From assembly GCA_963920705.1 (NCBI GenBank), contig OY987233.1, positions 2,035,501-2,099,500 of the forward strand: a stretch of DNA of 64,000 nt. The letters run 5' to 3'. Within the stretch, counting starts at the first letter, position 1. Each line of letters begins with the position of its first letter. This DNA is from Odiellus spinosus. Its lineage: Eukaryota; Arthropoda; Arachnida; Opiliones; Phalangiidae. This document shows positions 54,346-64,000 of this stretch, one piece after another. The position numbers and the translations under genes were made by a program. The notes beneath the pieces are model-generated. The model was given only the letters and a program-made list of their open reading frames with translations, was not told the origin of the DNA and did not search any database.

Positions 54346-56538
54346 TTAACGTATGTCTGGTAGTTCAAGCTCAGTGGCATCTTCACACACTACACGCAAT
54401 TTTGACTGGTACCAACTGCCTCGATCTTCATGGCGACGATAACCAAGATACCAGATTACGCTGCTAACGTGAACACAAGTACCTATCGTCAAACTACCAC
54501 CTTTGCAATTGCAATACCAGTCTTTAATGGCATTTGCACCTGTCCCGTTCGGTACATAACGAATTAGAGCTTGGTGAACAGTTGAGGTGGAAAATTGACC
54601 AGGCACGCGTATACGAATTAAGTCATGTTCAACTTTGGACACTTCGACGCTGAAAGAGCCGGATTTCTCTATAGTCAACGCCACATAAGATTCAGCGCGT
54701 TTCGTTTTAAAGTCGCTCATTACCACCTCACGTACATCACTTTCACGAAGTACAGGGAAGTCTTGAAATTCACTATCCTCAATTCGTTGCCATTTAGACG
54801 GTTTGCGAAGCAGATTATCGCGCTCGACTACTTCCTTAAGAGGATTTTCTTTCGTAGAGACTGCCAGCATTTTTTCGACGGAGTCTTCCCAGGAACCTTT
54901 AAGATGTAACTCCGGGTGGTAGGCGTTCAACAGCGCAGCAGCAATTTGAAGAAGTTCCGGAACTAATGGTAACATATGCACAGGTATACGGTTTTGAAAA
55001 AAACGATACACCGTCTGCAAATGCCCATTCCTAACTTCAACCGGCCACCTGAAGTACGTTACTTGTCGGGAACGATTAACTTCTTGCGTGTTTACTTGCT
55101 TCTCGGCTTTAGACAAGAACGAAGGCATTTGTAAATCCACACCCAGTTCAGTCAGTACGCTGTTGGAGTCTCGAAAACCGCGGTCTGCCAGTACAACGTC
55201 ACCAACTTGAAAGAAAGACTGGAGTTCTTCTCTCTTTTTGATAGAATGGTTTAAAATGCGCGCGTCGTTATTGCGGCCATTAGCAAAGTAGGGTCCGATT
55301 ATATCTATTATGTAACCCGTAGTTGTTACCATTAACATTGGCTAGAGGATATGCTGGCCTTTGTGCACACAGAAGGATTTGTGAAGAACGGTATAGTCCT
55401 TGGATCTTCCAACCTTGATATAGGTGCCATCTACAATGGTAATAAGACAATTAGGCTTGTTGTTAGCAAAGAGTTTTACTGCTGCTCCAGATTGATGGTT
55501 TGTTATCAGATTGTCACGTGATAAGTGTTGCAGGCCAAAATTATGTGGCACGAAATGCTCCGATAAAGCCATAATAACCGCTTTTACCGTGTTTGATACC
55601 GATCTTTCAGTTAAATGAAATAAAGTTGATAACACCTTATTGGAGATACCCAATCGTAATTTCACCAATAATACTGCTAGAGCTGTCTTCGACGAACAGC
55701 ATCTGATGGTACGAATAATGTCCTCAATAGTCGAATGCAACTCTAGGAACTCGTGCAGGGACAATGAAGTTAATACTTTACAGTCTTCATCACTTTGTAT
55801 GAAGTTGTCAAAGCTCGGCGTCCGTAGGTCGTTAACACATTTCCTGAGGTCCTGTAATAGTTGCTCAATGTCCGTGGCAGTCATAATGGTTGATCTAGCG
55901 GAAACCTGAATTCCAGCAATTATTTCGGTGGGAAGCTCTCCGTAAACGAGATGCGTGGAGCACATTCGGTTCTCCCGATGAATAAATATGGCTCTTTCCA
56001 CAAATATACTTGTTCTCACTTCGGCTTTTACCCTGGTTCGTGTACTAACACTGCAAATGAAGCAAGTCTTTGGCAGGGGCCGAACACAACTGTGCTTTAT
56101 GGCAATAGTATTTGATGACGTACGCTTTCGTGGTAATTGCGACGTTGATGGCTGAGGTATTGGTGACGGTGATGGATTAGATACTGTGGACTTTGTTGGT
56201 TCAGGTACTGTGGACGTTGATGGCTCAGGTACTGTTGACGTTGATGGATTAGATACTTGCGTCATTTGTCTTCGTTTTTGTGGTGGAGACGATGACGTTT
56301 AAGAGCCATGATCACTACTGAAGGACGATTTGCTAGCATTTAAGAACGTTTGAAACTTTCGTGACAGACCCGAGCACTTTAAACAAATCTTCGTTGTTTT
56401 GCTATTAATTACAAGTGGTAATAACCCTTCACTAAAACGAAGAAAACGAGCAAAGCCAGCCTTTACGTGAGTGCCTATACCTCTACTTGTACTATTGGTA
56501 ACTTTCCGATTGCACGCGTAACATGTATTTGGAGCCAT
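54346..56538 (-). pseudogene. DDE_4-type transposase with SWIM finger, two in-frame stops
   Basis: One reading frame of 731 codons from MAPNTCYACNRKV, interrupted only by two stop codons (near 56299 and 55342). In the sister copy the second stop is an AAG lysine codon. The N-terminus has two zinc-type clusters (CYACNRKV with ICLKCSG; CFICSVSTRT with MCSTHL) and an STSTVPEP repeat linker. The catalytic domain has VDGTYIKVG (D1), VLADRGFRDS (D2) and RWPVEVRNGHLQ (E), as in DDE_Tnp_4 transposases of the PIF/Harbinger-ISL2EU group. A C-terminal SWIM finger (WYCNCKGG, then TCVHVSSVIWYLG) follows. Exact superfamily is uncertain. Confidence 0.88.
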
Positions 56539-56701
56539 CTCCAAATTCCAAGTGACTCTCACATTGATGTTATTGATAAGGAAAGTTCTTAAGATCATGG
56601 TTCAAACCAGATATTACAATTTTTTTAATGTTTATAAAAACAGGTTTAATTATTTTTCGCCAACCTGGCTGGCAAAAAATATTAAAGACGTCTTTAATAT
56701 A

Positions 56702-57743
56702 TGTAGATGGCAGCTATATCAAGGTTGGAAGATCAAAGGACTATACCGTTCTTCACAAATCCTTCTGTGTGCACAAAGGCCAGCATATCCTCAAGCCAAT
56801 GTTAAGGGTAACAACTACGGGTTACATAATAGATATAATCGGACCCTACTTTGCTAATGGCCGCAATAACGACGCGCGCATTTTAAACCATTCTATCAAA
56901 AAGAGAGAAGAACTCCAGTCTTTCTTTCAAGTTGGTGACGTTGTACTGGCAGACCGCGGTTTTCGAGACTCCAACAGCGTACTGACTGAACTGGGTGTGG
57001 ATTTACAAATGCCTTCGTTCTTGTCTAAAGGCGAGAAGCAAGTAAACACGCAAGAAGTTAATCGTTCCCGACAAGTAACGTACTTCAGGTGGCCGGTTGA
57101 AGTTAGGAATGGGCATTTGCAGACGGTGTATCGTTTTTTTCAAAACCGTATACCTGTGCATATGTTACCATTAGTTCCGGAACTTCTTCAAATTGCTGCT
57201 GCGCTGTTGAACGCCTACCACCCGGAGTTACATCTTAAAGGTTCCTGGGAAGACTCCGTCGAAAAAATGCTGGCAGTCTCTACGAAAGAAAATCCTCAAT
57301 GGCAACGAATTGAGGATAGTGAATTTCAAGACTTCCCTGTACTTCGTGAAAGTGATGTACGTGAGGTGGTAATGAGCGACTTTAAAACGACACGCGCTGA
57401 ATCTTATGTGGCGTTGACTATAGAGAAATCCGGCTCTTTCAGCGTCGAAGTGTCCAAAGTTGAACATGACTTAATTCGTATACGCGTGCCTGGTCAATTT
57501 TCCACCTAGCTGTTCGCCAAGCTCTATTTCGTTATGTACCGAACGGGACAGGTGCAAATGCCATTAAAGGCTGGTATTGCAATTGCAAAGGTGGTAGTTT
57601 GACGATAGGTACTTGTGTTCACGTTAGCAGCGTAATCTGGTATCTTGGTTATCGTCGCCATGAAGATCGAGGCAGTTGGTACCAGTCAAAATTGCGTGTA
57701 GTGTGTGAAGATGCCACTGAGCTTGAACTACCAGACATACGTT
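56702..57743 (+). pseudogene. DDE_4-type transposase, 5'-truncated copy
   Basis: Homology to the minus-strand copy begins abruptly at the first catalytic Asp (VDGSYIKVG). The copy keeps D1, D2 and E, lacks 16 codons (48 bp) after STKENP, and has a one-base deletion near 57507 that shifts the end of the protein. The SWIM region and stop are still recognisable to 57743. The frame open upstream (56628-56701) is unrelated sequence. Confidence 0.88.
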
Positions 57744-58862
57744 AAACGTAGAAAACCTTAGCGTTAAATGAATAATTTGTCCGTTTTATACAAGTGTGTT
57801 TTGTTTAATATGAAATAAAAATTAAAGATACTACTCCAGTATCTTCTAATTGGTATGATTTCACTATTTATTTTTCGAGTTTCTTATACACCAAAGACTA
57901 TTCAAGTAAGCTATATAGTCTTTGCACGGCCCCTGTAAAGGTAGCAAAAGCCTACTGCATGAATGCTTGACAAGTGGAACACTTCTACAGGCGTTTTCGA
58001 GGATTTCGAGGCATAGTAGACCAAAAATATACGAATTTCATTTTGCCGCCAGCACTATACCCGTGGCAGTTACAAAATAATTCTTTCCTAATATTTTCCT
58101 AACATAATTATGAATCTAAAATAATAACCGTTCAAGATTTTCGTGTGGGGGAAGCCTTTCATATCCGGCACGGAAGTCATAGATTCTTCCTATTCTTTAC
58201 ATTATGGAAGAAACCTTCCATTCGTTGTAATTCCCAAAATTTACAGTTGTGAGCTCGAATTTTAGCTTTAAATTATCCCCCAACTACCCTATTTTAATAA
58301 TATAATACGAATTTATCATAAAAGAGACGAAAATTTTTAACATTACGTGGACCCAGACTCTTATGGGGAGTTGCTGTTGTTCTTTAAAAATAAAGAAAAT
58401 TTGTTAGATAGATGGCGCCCTAAGCAAAAAATCAAGAAGTACATTTTTTCCAGAAAAATGGTTGGAAAGTACGTTTTTGGACGAAGTACATTCCCGAAAT
58501 CGCTAAGATTCCTCGAAAAGCCAAGTTCGACCTAAAGTTCGCTTAAAATTTCCATACCCATTAAACAACAATTTTACTATTTAAACTAAACTGTTGTATC
58601 TTTGGAGCAATAAAAAACCTCACTTGAAAGATTACCCTACCAAAGACAACTTTCACTTCACGATCCTCTACATCCTAGGGAAAATATGTCCCGTCCGGAC
58701 ATAGAAACTTAAAATAAATTTGTTAGTTGTTTTAAACCCTTGTTGGTATTTATTTTTACGCGACACGACCTCACGCCAGAATATTGTTTCAGTCCGATAT
58801 TCTGGTCACCAAACGCTCTCCCTTAAAGAACCAAACGTAAACCAGAGGAAATATCCCGAGAC

Positions 58863-59600
58863 CAAGAATCTATTCAGGTTCCATAAGAATACGGGAGGGC
58901 CGCGATTCAATAACCATCCTCCCAAACTTTGTAGCAAATGTCGTCTGCTTCGAATCGATTTTTTCAAGTAAATCGCTCCTGCCATCTATTATTAACCCGC
59001 GCCACTAATGACCTTGACATAATATTTTGGGTATAAAAATGGAGCCGACCGAAAAAAGCTCTAAGCGTACAAATGTTGAAAACGAAATTTACGAAGACCA
59101 AAGCGACTATTGAAGAAAATATTATTTATTTAAGCAATATTAAGGAGGTAGACTTTTTACGAGAGCTAAATATATTTTAAAATGATAATTTAAAATTTTC
59201 TTTAATCCTTTATCTTCAAAATTTAAGCTGGAGGAGTTAAGCCTTTGTTCTTGAACTAGGGCAAAATAAACTTATCCAATTCGCGTAATTATTAAAGAGG
59301 AATTATTGAAAACCAATCTAGTATTAAGATCTTTCCATCCATGGTCGTTAATAAAATTATTTACACAAATACCCGCCAAGGAAAAGAAGACATCCAATTT
59401 ATTACCATTTGGGCTGATGCTCGCCTTAGTATACTCGCCATTTTAACGAAAAATAAAATGACATATTCTAACGCCAGAGTGCGTTGTGTACGCGTGTGCA
59501 TGCGAAAAGCAGACAAACTTTTGTTTACAAAGTTTGGTAGGATGGTAACAGAGGCTAAAGCTATGCTCCCATATTCTTATGGAACCTGAATGGATTCTTG
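58863..59600 (+). mobile_element. Non-autonomous DNA element, 738 bp, with target duplication
   Basis: The ends CAAGAATCTATTCAGGTTCC and GGAACCTGAATGGATTCTTG are inverted repeats that extend, diverged, for about 100 bp (with AACTTTGTAAACAAAAG and GTCTGCTT). The 7-bp word CCGAGAC lies directly outside both ends (58856-58862 and 59601-59607). An inverted, left-truncated relative lies at 41083-41759. Superfamily unknown; a 7-8 bp duplication would suit hAT or a related group. It sits in sphingomyelinase intron 3. Confidence 0.88.
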
Positions 59601-60146
59601 CCGAGACCCATTACCAAATTCGGGAAAACCATAGACAATTTCTTCACATAGTGCCTAGACAGCAAAGCTAATACTGCGACCGAAGCTTAGCGATATAAAA
59701 TGATACAATGCTTACATATATTATGTACAAAAAATATTCTAATATTTTGGATGAGAAACATTTTTAAACGAAGTCATGCCCACGGATTACTATTCCGCCT
59801 ACCGGCCTAGGCGGCGGAGCCTACGGCGAGCGAGGCTTAGTGATATTTTCCACTATTTGACTTATGAAAACCTGTATTAGAAGCTCTTGTTTACTCCTTT
59901 TATTCGTAAAAATAATTTCAGAAGTTGACCTTATTTTAGTGGAAATTACAAATGCATAGCGAAGAATCTCTTCATAAGAGTCCATTAATTCGACGATTAG
60001 CGTATACATATTAAATGTCAATGGCTGACGCCATTTTATGTACGGGGCTAAGAAATATTTTGAGCCCTGAGGGAGAGTCATCGCGAAATTAATTTTAAAT
60101 GGTCCTTTAAATAAATTTACGTCTGCTTATGTTCTACGTAAAAATC

Positions 60147-60232
60147 TGAACACGATTTACGTCCGACCGAAAGTGATTTACGTCGAGTTTTGCGTAAAGA
60201 AATCTTACGCCGTTTCGGTCGGATTTACGCCG
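60147..60232. repeat. Imperfect hairpin (TTTACGTCCGACCGAAA)
   Basis: ATTTACGTCCGACCGAAAGT and ACGCCGTTTCGGTCGGATTT form an imperfect stem of about 30 bp. Additional TTTACG words surround it. Intronic. Confidence 0.65.
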
Positions 60233-60542
60233 AGTGGGACTGAGGTTTTAGCCGTCTTTTTGGGTACGCCCAGATTAGGGTTAGCGAACTTTTGCGCGAA
60301 CAGCTTGGTGAAGCTTTTCGCGCTTCACCCTCGCTGCCCGCTTATGATCGTATATAGCGTTTGTGAGTGGAGTATTTAAATTTAGAGGATTGTTCAGAGA
60401 CACTAAAGGCATCTAGTTGCGAAATTATTATTCTAGTATATTTTTAAATCAACTGCGTATTTCTACGACGTTGGAGGTGTCCGGAACAAATATTAAATAC
60501 AGGAGGGTTCGTATCAAAAAATTTTACTAGCTTCTTTGGAAA

Positions 60543-60631
60543 GATAAAATTAACATTGAGCGTGTGCTAATCGCCAATTATTTTTTTTTAATAATGAATT
60601 AGCTTAGCACGCGCTCAAAGTTAAATTTATC
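60543..60631. repeat. Small fold-back sequence (28-bp arms)
   Basis: GATAAAATTAACATTGAGCG continuing to GTGTGCTAA, and its near-complement ending at 60631, with a T9-centred loop. About 140 bp before exon 4. It could be a tiny MITE. Confidence 0.8.
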
Positions 60632-60771
60632 ATTCCATACCTATTGAGTTTTTTCATCCGAAGCACCCTGTGCACTATTTCACCAATTATAAGTTCAAAT
60701 ATAGAAAAAATCGCAGGGTTGTAGCTAATTTTGTCGCTATAGACATTTTGAAAAATAAGAATATTTTATAG

Positions 60772-60999
60772 GCTGGAGCTCCAGTTCTCCGAGTACTACA
60801 CATAACAGACATTCATTTGGATCCTGACTACTCGGAAGGAGCTAACACTAAATGCAAGGCTCCCTTATGCTGTCAACGTCGCGATGGTCCTGGCCATGAT
60901 CGTTCAAGTAGTGCGGGGAAATGGGGAGACTATCACGATTGCGATACGCCACTTACAACGTTGCAAAATATGCTGAGACATATAGTAGCCAACCATAAG
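60772..60999 (+). CDS. SMPD1-like: Acid sphingomyelinase exon 4 (catalytic start)
   Basis: 76 codons, phase 0 at both ends, with a TTTATAG acceptor and GTAAAA donor. VLRVLHITDIHLDPDY contains the first metal ligands (Asp and His of DIH). KAPLCCQR, AGKWGDYHDCDTP and the LQNMLRHIVANHK helix are family hallmarks, including conserved cysteines. Reading on past 60999 gives a longer open frame, but that tail is intron. Confidence 0.96.
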
Positions 61000-63506
61000 G
61001 TAAAAATACGTTATCAGTCCATTTTAATAATTAAAGGAATATTGGCATTTACAATCGAGAAGAACCCTAAACAACGCCCAAGAAACAACGCTTTCTCAAT
61101 TCTAAGTGATTGCCCGTTTGATGTGTCCTAATAAGGATATTTCGTAATGATGATAGGTGTTACGTCGTTTGTATCATGTTGCGTATTAACTATGATACGA
61201 CGTAATTATGATGTGATATAGGATGATTATAAAATATAAAAGCTATTAACTTAGGTTAGATGTCTTAATAATGATATGACATATTGATAGATGTCGTAAT
61301 TGTTTCTTAGGGTTAATTAAAAATGTCTTTGTCTATGGAGAACAGCCTTATCAGGTAGAAAACTGTCATAATGATAATTGAGAATTTTGTCTTCTGACCG
61401 CGAGTCCGTTTCATCGAGAATTTTCATTAGAGAGATAGATCTTTAAGAAACGCGTAGCTAAGAGGTAGAGGTTTGTTGTTTTTAATGCTCTGCAAAGACT
61501 GGTTTAACAATGCATAGCGTCTTTAAATTAGAGATAATAGAGAGAAAAAAGAGCTAGCTTGACTGATGTAATCAACTTTCTGAAGTTGATTACCATGACC
61601 GAGATAACGGTAGCCTTATGTAAGTTTGAAACACGGCGAAAAACTGAATAGGGGAACCAGTTTGGCTCCCCTCAAACTCTAACAAACGCGAAGATAAGAT
61701 TTGTAGCTTTTTACGCGCTGCAAGGATAAGGTTGAGCAATGATCTACAATGTCTAAATTAGAAAGAAATAATAAAGAAATGAAAAAAAAAAAAAGGAAGC
61801 CCCTAGGGATATTGTATGGAGTTGAACAAAAACGATACAGTATTATTATAATGAAATAATAGAGCAAGAGGCAGGAAATATAAGCAATATAATATATATA
61901 AGTATTAGTTTACTAGAGAGAAGATGGTTTCTAGCATTCTAATCATAATTATTGCACGACAGAATTTTTAGTTGTGAAGATTTTATGACAATTTATATGA
62001 TACGCCGCATATATTGGGCATTTCACATTAGCCCCAATATAGCGGTGAGATTTAAAAAAAAATTCTTAAACAGACAATAAATTTATTATTTTATAATAAA
62101 AATTAAAATTATGGGTAGAGTTTACATAAAAATTGCCAACTATATAGTTCTTATTACGTAAAATAAAATTTTTATTTATCATTGAATGTTTATTGTTGGT
62201 AACACAACATAATGCTTGAGAATTTAAAAGAGTACTAGAAAGAATATTATACGGTCCATCCCTCGAATTAGTCCCTTCTATTAGCCCGACCCCTTTGTTA
62301 TATTTTAGGTTAGGTTAGTTAATCACTCTAACTAGCCCAACCCCTTTGTTATATAGGTTAGGTTAGTTAATCACTCTAACTAGCCCGTCCCTTTCGTTAT
62401 ATTATAAGCAATGTTAGGTTCATTAATCACTCGAACTAACGCGTCCATCTTGTATTATAAGAAAGGTTAGTTAATCACTAAAATTAGCTTGTCCTTTCAA
62501 CTAGTTAATTCCTCGGGCTATCCAGTGCCTCTTGTAATTTTTTAGGTAAGGATTCGTTCATTAATCTTTCGAGCTAGCTCATCGCTACAACTGGCCCATC
62601 CCTCCCACAATATTTGTATATTCGAACGTAAGTAGATACGTAGCTCTCTATTTACTTAGTACATGTGAAGTGATTAATCTCTATATTTTATATTTTTGAA
62701 ACATAGCTTATTTCGTTTTGAGATAGTTTTAGTTTTATTAAACAACGCCATCAGGGCACTGGTTTCAATTTAAAATAATGTGGAAAGGGATGATGATATT
62801 AAAATAATTTAATTGTATTAAATATTATATTAAAACCTTATTCAAGAATAAAGTCTAAATACGTATCCTTAAATGTGAGACATAAATACATATAGAAGCC
62901 AAAATAATTTCCGAATAATTAATAAAATGAAATTTGTCTATATAGCCGATGAGACGCGTAGCTGAAAAAGAGCCACGAGCAGTGTTGCCAGATTTGAAAA
63001 ACTAAGTTATGATACTTGCTTCGCTGACGTTTCCAAGGGCAACCGGCCGAGTAACATGGAGTATTAATCTATCTCAGCTCGTCTTGCGCAATTTTGGCTT
63101 AGCCCAAAACATTTCCCACGTCCGTGCAAGGCTGAACAAGAGGGAATTTATTTCCACTTATAATTTTTATTCGTAAAATATTTAACATATGATACTTATT
63201 CGAAAATCATGGAAAATATTATACTGTATGAAAAATTATTTAAATTATGGTACAGACCTAATCAAGTTATTGAAAATTACCGTACGATATGGCACACCAT
63301 TAAAATTATAATAAATTCAAAATTTGGGGGTCGAATTATTGAAACGTAGCATAATTTTGGTACGTTTGGCAACGCTGGCCACGAGCTCCTTATACCTAAC
63401 TTTTAATAAACTTTATTTTAAAGGTTTCAATTTGAATTTCTATATTTTTTATTCTAGTGGGCGTATTATTTGAAATAATAATTTAAATGTTAACTACTAA
63501 TTTCAG
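61000..63506. other. Intron 4 of the acid sphingomyelinase gene
   Basis: 2.5 kb, GT to TTTCAG. It contains the 57-bp minisatellite at 62285-62600 and otherwise AT-rich unique-looking DNA. Several imperfect ATGATATGA-type repeats lie at 61140-61290. No other gene is supported. Confidence 0.8.
62285..62600 (+). repeat. Minisatellite with TTAGGTTAGTTAATCACT unit
   Basis: Five to six diverged copies of a roughly 57-bp unit containing AGGTTAGGTTAGTTAATCAC, TCTAACTAGCCC and CCCTTTGTTATAT. Shared with 21590-21712 (inverted) and 39433-39475. Confidence 0.88.
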
Positions 63507-63676
63507 ATAGATTACATTATGTGGACAGGGGATGTCCCTCCACACGACATTTGGGAATCAAGTCGAGAAGAAAATTTAGCCATAGTCCAGCGAGTAAAAG
63601 AGATTTTGATAAGTTTCTTCCCAAATACGCCGATTTTCCCAGCTGTGGGTAACCACGAGTCCGTACCTGTCAATAG
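63507..63676 (+). CDS. SMPD1-like: Acid sphingomyelinase exon 5
   Basis: 170 bp, starting in phase 0 and ending in phase 2. DYIMWTGDVPPHDIW contains the bridging metal-ligand Asp (GD), and FPAVGNHESVPVN contains the Asn-His pair (GNHE). These motifs match human acid sphingomyelinase closely. Acceptor TTTCAG, donor GTAAAT. Confidence 0.97.
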
Positions 63677-63736
63677 GTAAATCGATGCATTGGGAAAAGT
63701 TATAAAGTAAGATCATTCCTAAATAATTTTTGATAG

Positions 63737-63847
63737 TTTTCCACCACCTGAAGTAAAAGGCAAGTTCGATATATCTTGGCTATACGATAACCTCGCTAAT
63801 ATGTGGGGACATTGGCTACCCAAAAGTACAGAGTACACAATCCGAAA
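63737..63847 (+). CDS. SMPD1-like: Acid sphingomyelinase exon 6
   Basis: 111 bp between introns of 60 bp (63677-63736) and 61 bp (63848-63908). It starts by completing a Ser codon and reads FPPPEVKGKFDISWLYDNLA, then MWGHWLPKSTEYTIR. The vertebrate protein has the same NSFPPP join and WLYE/WLP pattern. Reading through the 61-bp intron stays open but loses the conserved GGYYSV match, so the splice is preferred. Confidence 0.95.
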
Positions 63848-63908
63848 GTATATTGCACTCATTGTTAAATATAAAGCAAGATACAAGCATTTATTCTGGA
63901 CTTTTCAG

Positions 63909-63989
63909 AGGCGGATATTATTCTGTTCTGGTGAATAAAGGATTTAGAATCATATCTTTAAACTCCAATTATTGTAATGGTTTTAACTG
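63909..63989 (+). CDS. SMPD1-like: Acid sphingomyelinase exon 7 (to window edge)
   Basis: 81 bp. After a CTTTTCAG acceptor it reads KGGYYSVLVNKGFRIISLNS then NYCNGFN and two bases of a Trp codon, before a GTGAGT donor at 63990. The GGYYSV and ISLNxNYC motifs align with the family. The remaining catalytic domain, with the last three metal-binding His, lies beyond the window. Confidence 0.95.
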
Positions 63990-64000
63990 GTGAGTTCATA

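Larger units (their letters stand above)
53706..58385. mobile_element. Inverted pair of DDE_4-type transposons
   Basis: Two copies in head-to-head orientation: a longer minus-strand copy (53706 to about 56610) and a 5'-truncated plus-strand copy (56702-58385). Arms 53706-55436 and 56702-58385 are nearly identical, including about 600 bp of 3' non-coding DNA on each side. The word ATAGATGGCG-Y-CCTAAG occurs in direct orientation just outside both ends (about 53586 and 58408), a hint of a common flank. Both ends of the pair are therefore the same transposon end. It lies in a host intron. Confidence 0.88.
42140..63989 (+). other. SMPD1-like: Acid sphingomyelinase gene, partial (7 exons seen)
   Basis: Acid sphingomyelinase is a secreted or lysosomal zinc metallophosphoesterase that cleaves sphingomyelin to ceramide and phosphocholine. 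The visible order is signal peptide, saposin B domain, proline-rich linker, then the N-terminal half of the catalytic domain. The gene continues past the right edge. Exon phases agree throughout (0,0,0,0,2,2,2). Introns of 60 and 61 bp sit beside ones of 4.9, 13.1 and 2.5 kb; the long ones are filled with transposons and repeats. A coding exon in the large intron may have escaped notice, but the linker-to-catalytic join is plausible for the family. Confidence 0.9.

Noticed and set aside
61000-61131. Extension of the sphingomyelinase frame beyond exon 4
   Set aside because: Conserved residues end at 60999, directly before a GTAAAA donor; the extension is intron read-through.

Overview
The window is AT-rich animal DNA, most likely from an insect. 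Host genes are sparse and split by introns, some as short as 60-61 bp with GT-AG ends. Transposable elements fill most of the sequence, and minisatellites rich in the word TTAGG recur. I cannot name the species. No rRNA, tRNA, CRISPR array or bacterial operon is supported.

Layout. 1-5.2 kb: one end of a Polinton/Maverick-like fossil (major capsid protein, adenain-like protease, packaging ATPase and small proteins). 5.2-7.5 kb: intergenic DNA with a perfect hairpin and a hAT-type MITE with an exact 8-bp target duplication. 7.58-11.11 kb: a 3.5-kb palindrome of two head-to-head, 5'-truncated Penelope-like elements (reverse transcriptase plus GIY-YIG endonuclease) with a 13-bp flanking repeat. 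11.5-18.1 kb: a minus-strand Ty3/Gypsy fossil interrupted by a 2.58-kb fold-back element that carries a TTAGG-rich satellite and has a 9-bp target duplication. 20.4-30.3 kb: interleaved inverted repeats, a MITE, a hairpin-word array, a small Penelope palindrome relic, a Ty1/Copia fossil and a broken MULE with reiterated terminal inverted repeats. 33.3-39.0 kb: nested inverted-repeat elements, the innermost with a cysteine-rich coding relic. 39.28-39.56 kb: a small fold-back element with an 8-bp target duplication.

42.1-64.0 kb holds the one clear host gene, an acid sphingomyelinase on the plus strand. It has a probable signal-peptide exon, two saposin-domain exons and four metallophosphatase exons, and it continues past the window. 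Its 13.1-kb intron 3 holds two hAT relics, an inverted pair of DDE_4-type transposons and a 738-bp non-autonomous element whose inverted partner lies just upstream of the gene.

Common threads. Three separate elements (15.3, 27.2 and 39.3 kb) start with GG and have ends built from reiterated short words. They may be one MULE-like fold-back group, with the 27.2-kb copy the only one carrying transposase. Penelope ends with hammerhead-like cores occur at three places, and head-to-head Penelope palindromes at two.
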